Origin: Bacteroidales bacterium
Lineage (GTDB): Bacteria > Bacteroidota > Bacteroidia > Bacteroidales > WCHB1-69
Reading direction: 5' to 3'
NCBI GenBank assembly: GCA_017615795.1
Contig: JAFZZK010000028.1
Span: forward strand, 1-64,000
Length of the DNA: 64,000 nt
Shown here: positions 15,909 to 24,200 of the stretch, piece by piece
How the letters are laid out: each line of letters starts with the position of its first letter
Position numbering within the stretch: the stretch's first letter is position 1
Position numbers and translations under genes: made by a program
The notes under the pieces: generated by a model
What the model saw: only the letters and a program-made list of their open reading frames with translations
Databases searched by the model: none
What the model was told of the DNA's origin: nothing

Positions 15909-16991
15909 ATGAAAAGAGTGTATAATTTTATCGTCTTGGTCCTGATGCTTGCCTTATCCGGCGCAGTATCAACGACTTATGCACAGTGCAACAACGATGT
16001 GATGCTCTATGGCGGCAAGGCTTCCGGCTCTTGCAAAAAGGGCATTGCTGTGGCTATCGGACAGCATGAAACGCCGACGGCCGCACTCAGTCTGCCTCAT
16101 TTCAAGGGCGGCAACAAAGCGATGTGCCGTTACATCAACAAAACAAAAGTGTATCCGGTGAATTTGAAGAGCCAGCGCGCTTCCGGCACGGCTATCGTCC
16201 AAGCCAAGGTCTTGGCTGACAGCACTCTGACCGACATTGAGTTGGTCACCAGCTCTGGTTACAAAGAGATGGACGACGAAGCTCTCCGCGTGGTCAGATC
16301 ATTTCCGAAAATGTGCCCGGCCACCCAAAGCTGCACCGCTCAGGATATGATCATGCAAATCCCCATCACCTTCTCCATGGAGGAGGAAGAGGCCAAGGCA
16401 AAACTCGCCCAACAGAAAGAAATGGTTCGGAACATTGGACCCATCACCCTCTACTTCGAGAACGACCGTCCGGATCCCAGAACCAAGAACGATTACACCA
16501 GCACGGAATACAAAGGCCTCTACGATGCATACATGAACCAAATGAACACCTACGTCACCGAAGCTGGCAAGGGTCTCGCCGGCAACGCCAAGACCCAGGC
16601 TGAGAACGAGGTTCGCACGTTCTTCAACGACTCCATCGCCACGGGCTATGACCGCCTCCAGAAGCTGACCAACAACATCGTCGACCTGCTGGAAGAAGGC
16701 AGTTCCGTCTCCTTCACCATCAGCGGCTTCGCCAGCCCTCTGAGCAACAACGACTACAACATGCATCTCTCCAAACGTCGTATTGAAAGCGTGCTCAATT
16801 ACATGAAGCAGGCCAACGGCGGCAAGCTCGCCCCGTACATCAACGGCGAGAAGTCTGGTCTGACCATCTACAAGAACCCCAACGGTGAAGTCAACCGCAC
16901 CGAGTCTTCCCAGGCACAACGCGTGACCGTTTATGGTCTTGACGCTGCCAAGGACAGAAAGATTGTCATTCACAACCTCACCATCAGATAA
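15909..16991 (+). CDS. Periplasmic protein with TonB C-terminal-like and OmpA-like domains
   Basis: A 360-residue protein with a signal peptide ending at TTYAQ (residue 26). Around 75-150 lies a TonB-C-like domain: KVYPVNLKSQRASGTAIV, a VLADSTLTDIELVTSSG strand pair and a helix starting MDDEALRVVRSFPKMCPA. From about 175 the sequence ITLYFENDRPDP, the central helices, FTISGFASPLSNNDYNMHLS and RRIESVLNYMK match the OmpA-like module of Bacteroidota envelope proteins, which binds peptidoglycan. There is no visible N-terminal membrane helix beyond the signal, so it is unlikely to be a working TonB. A role in outer-membrane to cell-wall attachment is inferred. A strong terminator follows. Confidence 0.8.
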   Translation: MKRVYNFIVLVLMLALSGAVSTTYAQCNNDVMLYGGKASGSCKKGIAVAIGQHETPTAALSLPHFKGGNKAMCRYINKTKVYPVNLKSQRASGTAIVQAKVLADSTLTDIELVTSSGYKEMDDEALRVVRSFPKMCPATQSCTAQDMIMQIPITFSMEEEEAKAKLAQQKEMVRNIGPITLYFENDRPDPRTKNDYTSTEYKGLYDAYMNQMNTYVTEAGKGLAGNAKTQAENEVRTFFNDSIATGYDRLQKLTNNIVDLLEEGSSVSFTISGFASPLSNNDYNMHLSKRRIESVLNYMKQANGGKLAPYINGEKSGLTIYKNPNGEVNRTESSQAQRVTVYGLDAAKDRKIVIHNLTIR

Positions 16992-17018
16992 TTTGATCAC
17001 CATCATCAAAACATACAG

Positions 17019-17048
17019 AGCGGGACGCAAAAGCATCCCGCTTTTTTT
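17019..17048 (+). terminator. Rho-independent terminator
   Basis: AGCGGGACGC and GCATCCCGCT pair with one mismatch around AAAA, followed by seven T. Confidence 0.9.
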
Positions 17049-17080
17049 AGCACAATAGTCCAAACAAAATCGCAAAATCA

Positions 17081-17575
17081 ATGGAAAACCAACCCCATCA
17101 CGTGCGTCCCTCTTGGGATGAATATTTCATGGAAATTGCCGACACGGTCAGCAAGCGCGCCACATGCGACCGCGGGCGCAGCGGCTGCGTGATCGTGCGC
17201 GACCGGCAAATTCTTGTCACCGGCTACGTAGGTTCCCCGAAAGGTCTGCCGCACTGCGACGACGTGGGGCACCAGCTCAAGAGCACGGTCCACGAGGATG
17301 GCACCGTCACCCAGCACTGCGTGCGCACAGTCCATGCCGAGCAAAACGCCATCTGCCAAGCCGCCAAATTGGGCATCTCCCTCAATGGCGCCACCCTCTA
17401 CTGCCGGATGACACCCTGCCGCGTCTGCGCCATGCTCATCATCAACTGCGGAATCGTGCGCGTGGTGTGTGCCCAAAAATACCACGCCGGTGCTGAGTCC
17501 GAGGAGATGTTCGCCAAAGCCGGTGTCCAAATCGAGTTCTTCTCTGACGAAGTTGTCAAATACAGCAACCAATAA
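17081..17575 (+). CDS. Deoxycytidylate (dCMP) deaminase family protein
   Basis: A 164-residue zinc-dependent deaminase. TVHAEQNAI supplies the zinc-binding His and catalytic Glu, and TPCRVC supplies the two zinc-binding Cys. GYVGSPKGLPHC is the characteristic segment of dCMP deaminases (related to ComE operon protein 2), with extra potential zinc ligands. It would convert dCMP to dUMP for dTMP synthesis. The radical SAM gene starts 10 bases after the stop, so the pair is probably one transcript. Confidence 0.92.
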   Translation: MENQPHHVRPSWDEYFMEIADTVSKRATCDRGRSGCVIVRDRQILVTGYVGSPKGLPHCDDVGHQLKSTVHEDGTVTQHCVRTVHAEQNAICQAAKLGISLNGATLYCRMTPCRVCAMLIINCGIVRVVCAQKYHAGAESEEMFAKAGVQIEFFSDEVVKYSNQ

Positions 17576-17585
17576 AACAAAAACC

Positions 17586-18362
17586 ATGTCCACATTCCTT
17601 TGGGAATCCATCGCCTTTGGTCCCATTCACAGCCGCCGGCTGGGGCACTCTCTCGGCATCAACCTCCTGCCCACCGATGTCAAAATATGTTCCTTCAACT
17701 GTCTCTACTGCGAGTGCGGTTGGACTTTGGAGAAGCGCCTGACCGCGCGTGCGTTCTATCCAGTGGAAATCGTGCTGCAAGCCATTGAGCACAAACTTGA
17801 TGCTTGCAAACACCTCAACGTGCCTGTGGACAGCATCACCTTTTCCGGCAACGGGGAGCCCACACTGCATCCCTGTTTCGACCAAATCATCGACGGCCTC
17901 ATTCCCCTGCGCGACCTATATTATCCCAACGCCGCGATTTCCTGCCTCTCTAACGCCACACAGCTGGCGCGTCCAGAGGTGCGCACGGCGCTCCAACGCA
18001 TCGAGAACCCCTTGCTCAAGCTCGATGCCGGCACCCAAGAGATGCTCGACACCATCAACTACCCCATCGTGCCCGTTGACATTGAAGAGGTAACCGGGCA
18101 CCTCAAATCCTTTAACGGCAACCTCGTCATCCAATCCATGTTCCTCTGCGGAGAAAAGGACGGCGTGCCCTTCGACAACAGCGCAGAGCCCAACTTCACG
18201 CAATGGCTTCGCCGCATAGCCGACATTCATCCCCGCAAGGTGATGATCTACTCCCTTGACCGTGAGACCCCCGCCCTTCAACTCCATAAATTCGACAAGG
18301 GAAAACTCGAAACCATCGCCGAGAAAGTCCGCGCTATCGGAATCCCCACTGAAACGTATTAA
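17586..18362 (+). CDS. Radical SAM protein
   Basis: A 258-residue protein starting MSTFLWESIAFGPIHSRRLG. The SAM cluster motif CSFNCLYC is at about residues 36-43, followed by an ECGW extension. FSGNGEPTLHP is the glycine-rich strand 2 motif, and KLDAGTQEM and YSLDRETPAL appear later. It resembles compact single-domain radical SAM proteins common in anaerobes; the substrate is not known. The ATG at 17586 follows an A-rich leader 10 bases behind the dCMP deaminase stop; an in-frame start further upstream would overlap that gene and lacks support. Confidence 0.85.
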   Translation: MSTFLWESIAFGPIHSRRLGHSLGINLLPTDVKICSFNCLYCECGWTLEKRLTARAFYPVEIVLQAIEHKLDACKHLNVPVDSITFSGNGEPTLHPCFDQIIDGLIPLRDLYYPNAAISCLSNATQLARPEVRTALQRIENPLLKLDAGTQEMLDTINYPIVPVDIEEVTGHLKSFNGNLVIQSMFLCGEKDGVPFDNSAEPNFTQWLRRIADIHPRKVMIYSLDRETPALQLHKFDKGKLETIAEKVRAIGIPTETY

Positions 18363-18386
18363 AATCACAATGGCCGACACCTGTCG

Positions 18387-18416
18387 TTGACCCTACAAAT
18401 TTATTTTGTATCTTTG
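18387..18416 (+). promoter_or_regulatory. Promoter of the riboflavin synthase gene (TTG-N19-TAnnTTTG)
   Basis: TTG at 18387-18389, a 19-base spacer and TATCTTTG at 18409-18416, the full Bacteroidota promoter pattern. No FMN riboswitch-like structure fits in the 25-base leader. Confidence 0.8.
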
Positions 18417-18441
18417 CGCGTTTTTATAAAATGTGTAAAAC

Positions 18442-19053
18442 ATGTTTACCGGAATCATTGAAAAGACGGGCAAAATTGTTGATATAAAGAAAGATAGAAC
18501 CAATTACGACTTCACCTTGGAAGTCGATTTCGCAGATGAACTGTCCATCGACCAAAGCATGGCACACGACGGCTGCTGCCTCACCATCGTAAAACTCGAC
18601 ACAGCGAAGAAACAGTATGTGGTCACAGCCATGGAAGAGACGATGTTGAAAACCAACCTTGGACACTGGCAGGTGGGTGGCGAGGTAAACCTCGAACGCA
18701 GCATGCGCATGGACGGTCGCTTTGACGGCCACATTGTGCAAGGTCATGTCGACCAGACCGCCACTTGCGAAAAAGTGGTCGATGAAAACGGCAGCTGGCG
18801 CTACTATTTCACCTACGACACCACCAAGAACAACTTCACCGTGCCCAAAGGCTCCATTTCCGTGAACGGTGTGAGCCTCACCGTGGTGGACTCCGAGAAA
18901 GGGCGTTTTTCCGTGGCCATCATCCCTTACACCCACAAGGTCACCAATTTTCACAACATCAAGCCCGGCACCGTGGTCAACATCGAGTTCGACGTATTCG
19001 GCAAATATGTCCAACACCTCATCGAAGAATATTTTGCCCAACAGCAAAAATAA
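18442..19053 (+). CDS. ribE: Riboflavin synthase (alpha subunit)
   Basis: A 203-residue protein with two tandem lumazine-binding barrels: the N-terminal MFTGIIEKTGKI and a second copy starting near residue 99 (FDGHIVQGHVDQTATC). SISVNGVSLTV is the conserved segment of the second half. It forms riboflavin from two molecules of 6,7-dimethyl-8-ribityllumazine. Its substrate-making partner RibH is encoded about 36 kb away on the other strand, so the pathway genes are scattered here. Size and both domains are normal. Confidence 0.96.
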   Translation: MFTGIIEKTGKIVDIKKDRTNYDFTLEVDFADELSIDQSMAHDGCCLTIVKLDTAKKQYVVTAMEETMLKTNLGHWQVGGEVNLERSMRMDGRFDGHIVQGHVDQTATCEKVVDENGSWRYYFTYDTTKNNFTVPKGSISVNGVSLTVVDSEKGRFSVAIIPYTHKVTNFHNIKPGTVVNIEFDVFGKYVQHLIEEYFAQQQK

Positions 19054-19107
19054 AACTGCCCAAATGCCGTTATACTTCTTTAATTTGGCAGACATAACGA
19101 CAACCTT

Positions 19108-21849
19108 TTGAAATTGAAACAGAACATACACATAACCAACATATTAGTCTTCGTCCTCCTCATTGCCGCGATGTGGGGGATGACAAGTTGTTCAACCTCC
19201 AAGAACACTTTCCCGAACCGCGTCTATCACAACGTGACCTGCAAGTACAACGTATTGTGGAACGGACAGCAAGCCATGAAGGCCGCGGAGACCGAGCTGG
19301 CGAAGCTCTCGAAGGACAATTACACCACCATCCTGCCGGTCTACTACTACCCTGCCAAGAGCGACCTTGGCGCAGCCCTGCCGCAATTAGACCGCACCAT
19401 CGAGAAATCTTCAAAGGCCATTTACAAGCATTCCATGCTTTTCAAGGGCAAGCAGTATGTCAAAACCATCGACGACGCCTACCTCATCATGGGCAAATCC
19501 TATTTCTACAAGCAAGATTATCCCCAGGCACAGCGCGTCTTCACCTATATCACCCATAATTTCCCCCAGGCCAACACCTACAACGAGGCCGCCGTCATGC
19601 TGGCACGCACCGCCATGCGCCAGAACTTTTTCGCTTCCGCTGACGAGCAACTCGAGAACCTCCATTATCTGGCCACAAACAAGAAGAATAAAAAATTCAA
19701 CGTCCTTTTCAACGCAGCCAAGGCCGAGTATCATCTCACTGCTCCGGATGGCGACCGACAAGAGGCCATTGACTACCTCAACAACGCCATCGACGCACAT
19801 CCCAAGCGCGAGTTCAAAGCCCGCCTTAACCTCATCCTGGGACAGTTGTACGAGCAAATGAACCAGCAGGCCGAAGCCCAGAAACGGTTCCAACAGGTTA
19901 TCAAGAAATCCTCCAACTACGAGATGGTATTCAGCGCCCAGATGCACTTGGCCTCCAACTACGACGGCACGCCCTCTGCACGCAATGCCATCATGAGGCA
20001 ATTCAAGAAAATGCTCGATGAGGTCAAGAACGAGGACTTCAAGGACCAGATCTACTACGCCTGCTCCGAAATCGCCCGTGTGGACGGGAACGACACCCTA
20101 CGCAAAAACTACCTTGCCAAGTCCGTCGCCGCCTCCACCAACAACTATTACCAGCGGACCTTTTCCAGCCTCACCCTCGCTGACCTCTATTTCGAAGAGA
20201 ACGAATACCGCAAAGCCCAGGCCTACTATGACACCGCCGCGCTTAGCATTCCCAAGAATTACCCGGACTACGACCTGGTAATCCAAAAGTCCAGGGTGCT
20301 CAAAGACCTGGTCAACAAACTCGACGAGATCGACCTGCAAGACAGCCTGCAACGCATCGCCAAGATGTCGGATAGCCAACGCAAGGCGTGGGTCCAAAAG
20401 ATGATTGCCAATTACACCGAGGCGGAGCGCAAAGCCGCTGCTGAAGAAGCCGAACGCATGCTGGCCCTCCAAAACGCATCCTCCTATACCAACATCAACA
20501 CAACCTCCTCCAACGGCAAATGGTATTTCTACAACCAACAGCTGGTCACTTCCGGCCAACAAGACTTCTACCGCCGTTGGGGCAGCCGTAAATTGGAAGA
20601 CAACTGGTTCGTCAGCAACAAACAACAGCTCTCCTTCGATGACATGGCGCTCATGAACGACCCGAGTCTGGCTACTGACACCACGGAATACGACGAGAAT
20701 GGCAATCCCATCCCCAAGCGCGAAACGGATCCCAAGAAGGAGGCCTATTATTTGCAGGATCTGCCTCTTACTCCTGGCGCCATCGACAGCTCCAACGCCA
20801 TTATCGCCAAGAACCTCTATGAAGCCGGTTATATCTATCGTGACCTGCTTCATGACATCCCGCGCGCCTGCGCTTCATTCGAATCCTTGATTCAACGATT
20901 CCCCAAAAGCGAATACACCCTGCCCTCCATCTACCTCCTCTACACCCTCTACCAAGGTGTCGACCAGTCAAAGTCTGACCACTACAAGAACCTGATCCTC
21001 ACCCAATATGGCGACACGGACTATGCCAAGCTCATCAACGACCCGCACTACTACGAGCGTCTTGCAGAGCGGGAGAAGACCTTGGAACGGCAGTATGAGA
21101 GCCTGTATGCACAGTTTAACAACAAACAATGGGCCGCTGTCGTACGTGCTGCGGACGAGGCCATTCCCCAATGCACAGACCCCGTACTAAAGTCCAAATA
21201 CACGTACCTCCGCACCGTAGCCGCCGGGCAGGTCTACAATGAAGACACGCTCATCCGTGGCCTGCAATACATTATCAGCGAGTTCCCCACCACCGAAGTG
21301 GCCGACCTCGCCCGGACCTATCTGTCAATCTTTGACGCACAGAAAATTGCAGCCCTCAACCAGACGGCCACGGCAGATGCGACGAATCCAAACACAGCTC
21401 TTGTGCAAGAAGATGACAAAAAAAACAACGCAGCCTCCACCGCCTCCAAGGCGCAAAACCAAACTCCGACCAACCCGTTCAACTACAACGGCAGCGAGAT
21501 GCATTATGTCATCCTCTTAGTCACCACGTCCAACATACCCGTACAGACTGTCAAGCAAAACTTGGCCAGTTTCAACCAAACCTACTTTAGCCTGCAACGC
21601 TTCAATGTCAACAGTTTCTACGTCAACAACACGCAGCAGATGGTGACTATCGCCAAGTTCAACGATGCCGAACAGGCCATGAACTATTACAACATATTGG
21701 TCAAAAATGAGATGTTTAGCTCCGACATCAACAACAAGACCATTATTCCATACGCCATTTCGGCCGTCAACTACACCACCTTCTACAACAACACGGAGGG
21801 ACGTGTGTTTTACGACGACTTTTTCAAGGAACATTACCTGCAAAATTAA
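19108..21849 (+). CDS. porW: PorW/SprE-like T9SS lipoprotein with TPR repeats
   Basis: A 913-residue protein starting with a TTG codon (TTG AAA TTG AAA CAG); no ATG precedes the signal peptide, so TTG is the best start. A lipoprotein signal ends at MTSC (Cys near residue 28) followed by STSKNTFPNRVYHNVTCKYN, which is typical of the PorW/SprE family. Several TPR-like helical pairs cover residues 100-450 and 570-760, and the C-terminal 100 residues form a separate alpha/beta domain (YVILLVTTSNIPVQTVK). By family it is needed for type IX secretion, consistent with the two sorting-domain proteins in this window. The bactofilin gene follows after 41 bases. Confidence 0.82.
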   Translation: MKLKQNIHITNILVFVLLIAAMWGMTSCSTSKNTFPNRVYHNVTCKYNVLWNGQQAMKAAETELAKLSKDNYTTILPVYYYPAKSDLGAALPQLDRTIEKSSKAIYKHSMLFKGKQYVKTIDDAYLIMGKSYFYKQDYPQAQRVFTYITHNFPQANTYNEAAVMLARTAMRQNFFASADEQLENLHYLATNKKNKKFNVLFNAAKAEYHLTAPDGDRQEAIDYLNNAIDAHPKREFKARLNLILGQLYEQMNQQAEAQKRFQQVIKKSSNYEMVFSAQMHLASNYDGTPSARNAIMRQFKKMLDEVKNEDFKDQIYYACSEIARVDGNDTLRKNYLAKSVAASTNNYYQRTFSSLTLADLYFEENEYRKAQAYYDTAALSIPKNYPDYDLVIQKSRVLKDLVNKLDEIDLQDSLQRIAKMSDSQRKAWVQKMIANYTEAERKAAAEEAERMLALQNASSYTNINTTSSNGKWYFYNQQLVTSGQQDFYRRWGSRKLEDNWFVSNKQQLSFDDMALMNDPSLATDTTEYDENGNPIPKRETDPKKEAYYLQDLPLTPGAIDSSNAIIAKNLYEAGYIYRDLLHDIPRACASFESLIQRFPKSEYTLPSIYLLYTLYQGVDQSKSDHYKNLILTQYGDTDYAKLINDPHYYERLAEREKTLERQYESLYAQFNNKQWAAVVRAADEAIPQCTDPVLKSKYTYLRTVAAGQVYNEDTLIRGLQYIISEFPTTEVADLARTYLSIFDAQKIAALNQTATADATNPNTALVQEDDKKNNAASTASKAQNQTPTNPFNYNGSEMHYVILLVTTSNIPVQTVKQNLASFNQTYFSLQRFNVNSFYVNNTQQMVTIAKFNDAEQAMNYYNILVKNEMFSSDINNKTIIPYAISAVNYTTFYNNTEGRVFYDDFFKEHYLQN

Positions 21850-21890
21850 TAACCGATCCAGAACATAAAAAGTAACGAAACATAGAGATT

Positions 21891-22292
21891 ATGAAAGAAA
21901 TTGATACCCGAGAAAATTACAGCAATGCACTGAATGTCATTGCACAAGGAACCCAATTAGAGGGCAGTATCATCACCAGCGGCGACTGCCGCATCGATGG
22001 TGTGGTCAAAGGAAACCTCACGTCCAAAGCGAAGGTCATCATCGGTCGCAGCGGCAAAGTGGAAGGCAACGTGAACTGCGCCAACATCGAGATTGAAGGC
22101 ACCATTCAAGCCGAGAGCCTGAACGTCGCCGAGCTGGTTTCCCTCAAGTCCACCGCCAACGTCATTGGCAACATCATCACCGGCAAGATTGCCATCGAAC
22201 CCGGCGCAGAGTTCTCCGGCAACTGTAAGATGAAGAACCAGCGTCCTGCCAATCCGACACCCAGCCCCGCGCAACAACCTCAGAACAGATAA
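21891..22292 (+). CDS. Bactofilin (polymer-forming cytoskeletal protein)
   Basis: A 133-residue protein whose central part is a right-handed beta-helix of repeated short strands (GSIITSGDCRIDGVVKGNL, KVIIGRSGKVEGNV, IEIEGTIQAESL, IGNIITGKIAIEPGAEF). A Pro/Gln-rich tail follows. Bactofilins polymerise without nucleotides and help position envelope machinery. It lies between porW and atpZ in a close, same-strand series. Confidence 0.93.
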   Translation: MKEIDTRENYSNALNVIAQGTQLEGSIITSGDCRIDGVVKGNLTSKAKVIIGRSGKVEGNVNCANIEIEGTIQAESLNVAELVSLKSTANVIGNIITGKIAIEPGAEFSGNCKMKNQRPANPTPSPAQQPQNR

Positions 22293-22304
22293 CGCGGACA
22301 CCCA

Positions 22305-22559
22305 ATGTCCAACGAAAAACGTTCTCCGGCACGTTCGCTGCATAATTACGCCTACTATTCCAACATGGGGATAGAGATGGGCGTGATTATTGCACTTGGC
22401 GTGTTCGGTGGCATCAAGTTGGATCAGAAGCTAAACTGTTCGCCCGTATTCACCATCACACTCTCGCTGGCAGGCGTAGCCATTGCCATGTACGTGATGA
22501 TCAGAACCGCGCTCCGCAACCCTAACAAGAAACAAGATGAGCCAAAAAATACCCATTAG
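22305..22559 (+). CDS. AtpZ/AtpI-type small membrane protein
   Basis: An 84-residue protein with two membrane helices (MGVIIALGVFGGIKLDQKL and TITLSLAGVAIAMYVMI) and polar ends. The GGIKLDQKL loop is typical of AtpZ, an accessory protein usually encoded at the head of ATP synthase operons, reported to take part in Mg/Ca transport or c-ring assembly. It starts 12 bases after bactofilin and overlaps the next gene by 23 bases. No ATP synthase subunit gene follows in this window. Confidence 0.85.
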   Translation: MSNEKRSPARSLHNYAYYSNMGIEMGVIIALGVFGGIKLDQKLNCSPVFTITLSLAGVAIAMYVMIRTALRNPNKKQDEPKNTH

Positions 22560-22932
22560 GAAATTCTCCTTCCGCATCATCATTTTTTCCGTCATCATCG
22601 CAGGACTCACCGTGCTTTTCCAATGGCTCTTTCCGCAGCACGCCTCTCCTGCCCTGCCTTTCATCGTGCTCTTCTTCTTCGTCATCACCCTGTTCTCCAT
22701 GTTCATCGTACTACGCGACGACCAGGGCAAAGAGGGCAAACGCTTCGTCTCCAACTACATGCTGTCGCGCGTCATCAAATTATTATCGTGCCTGTTATTC
22801 TTAGGCCTCTATATTTTCCTCAACACGCCTGATGCCGTCCGCTTCGCCATTGCCTTCCTTGTCATCTATTTCCTCTACTCCATATTCGAGGTCGTGCTGC
22901 TGCGCATGGAGAGCAAAGAGATGTCGAAATAA
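22537..22932 (+). CDS. Small membrane protein linked to AtpZ, function unknown
   Basis: A 131-residue protein with four predicted membrane helices (around residues 10-30, 37-58, 73-95 and 98-118). There is no recognised motif. Proteins like this lie between atpZ and atpB in many Bacteroidota, so a helper role for the ATP synthase is inferred from position only. The start overlaps the end of atpZ, which suggests coupled translation. Confidence 0.7.
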   Translation: MSQKIPIRKFSFRIIIFSVIIAGLTVLFQWLFPQHASPALPFIVLFFFVITLFSMFIVLRDDQGKEGKRFVSNYMLSRVIKLLSCLLFLGLYIFLNTPDAVRFAIAFLVIYFLYSIFEVVLLRMESKEMSK

Positions 22933-22956
22933 ACCTTACCGAAAAAACACCCGCTA

Positions 22957-24147
22957 ATGAATACATCCCGTAAAATTTTCGACGACCTATATTACATCGG
23001 TGCCTCCGACCGTCGGTTGGCTCAATTTGAGAACATGATGCCCGTGCCCAACGGCGTCTCCTACAATTCATACGTCGTGCTTGACGAGAAGACCGTCCTT
23101 TTGGACACGGCCGACAACGCTGTAGGCGCTCAGTTCCTGGAGAATCTGCAATGCACGCTCGCCGGACGCCCGTTGGACTACATTGTCATCCACCACGTGG
23201 AGCCCGACCATCTCGCGCTTCTTGAGGAGGTGCTCTTGCGCCACCCGCAGGCCACCGTGTTTTGCAGTGCCATGGCCGGCAAGTTCATCCAACAGTTCTT
23301 CCCTCATGGCCTGAACGCCACCATCCAAACGCTCAAGGAGGGTGACACGGTTTGCTCCGGCAAACACACTTTCACGTTTGTGTCAGCACAAATGGTACAC
23401 TGGCCTGAGGTGCTGGTCTCATACGAAAACGTGTACGGCATCCTTTTCTCTGCCGATGCTTTCGGCACGTTTGGCGCGCTGGGCGGCAATCTTTATGCCG
23501 ACGAGGTCAATTTCGACCGCGACTGGCTCGACGATGCCCGCCGCTATTACACGAACATCGTGGGCAAGTACGGCATCCAGGTCCAGAACCTTCTCAAAAA
23601 AGCCTCCGCACTTGACATCAAGATGATTTGCCCGCTGCACGGTCCCGTCTGGCGCAAGGATCTCGACTATTTCATCAAAAAACATGACCTCTGGAGCCGC
23701 TATGAGCCGGAACAGAAAGCTGCCGTTGTCCTTTACGGCTCCATGTATGGCCACACAGAATCTGCCGCCACTTTCATCGCCAACAAGCTGGCCGACAAAG
23801 GATTCCAGGATGTCCGCATGTACGATGCGGGAGCCACGCATGTCTCCTATCTTGTGTCGGAGACTTTCCGCTGCAGCCACATCGTCTTGGTGGCACCCAC
23901 CTATAACGGCGGTCTCTACCCACCCATGGAAAACTACCTGCTTGATCTCAAGGCGCATTTCTTACAAGGTCGCACGTTCGCCATCGTGGAAAACGGCACT
24001 TGGGCACCCGTGGCTGCCAAGGAGATCCAGAAAATCTTTGCAGAGATGAAGCCCAACACCCTTGTCGAACCTATCGTCACCCTCAAGTCCGCCATGAAAG
24101 ACGAACAAATGGAGGAAATCGACAAGATGGTGGAAGCGTTGGGATAA
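22957..24147 (+). CDS. A-type flavodiiron protein (FprA family)
   Basis: A 396-residue protein. The N-terminal metallo-beta-lactamase-like domain carries the diiron ligands in HHVEPDH and later in MVHWPEV, FSADAFG and CPLHGPVWR. The C-terminal flavodoxin domain starts at VVLYGSMYGHTESAA, which binds FMN. The family reduces oxygen to water and/or nitric oxide to nitrous oxide, protecting anaerobes. There is no rubredoxin domain at the C terminus, so an external electron donor is needed. It follows the AtpZ-linked gene by 24 bases. Confidence 0.95.
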   Translation: MNTSRKIFDDLYYIGASDRRLAQFENMMPVPNGVSYNSYVVLDEKTVLLDTADNAVGAQFLENLQCTLAGRPLDYIVIHHVEPDHLALLEEVLLRHPQATVFCSAMAGKFIQQFFPHGLNATIQTLKEGDTVCSGKHTFTFVSAQMVHWPEVLVSYENVYGILFSADAFGTFGALGGNLYADEVNFDRDWLDDARRYYTNIVGKYGIQVQNLLKKASALDIKMICPLHGPVWRKDLDYFIKKHDLWSRYEPEQKAAVVLYGSMYGHTESAATFIANKLADKGFQDVRMYDAGATHVSYLVSETFRCSHIVLVAPTYNGGLYPPMENYLLDLKAHFLQGRTFAIVENGTWAPVAAKEIQKIFAEMKPNTLVEPIVTLKSAMKDEQMEEIDKMVEALG

Positions 24148-24170
24148 CCCAGACAAAGCACTGATATTCT

Positions 24171-24200
24171 CTGTAAGCCAATAATTCTGTTGGCCTACAG
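24171..24200. terminator. Hairpin between convergent genes
   Basis: CTGTAAGCCAA pairs with TTGGCCTACAG with one mismatch around an 8-base loop, between the fprA-type stop and the stop of the convergent gene. There is no strong T-run on either strand, so termination is only possible. Confidence 0.35.

Noticed and set aside
18363..18441. Possible FMN riboswitch before riboflavin synthase
   Set aside because: The leader after the promoter is only about 25 bases and shows none of the conserved riboswitch segments.
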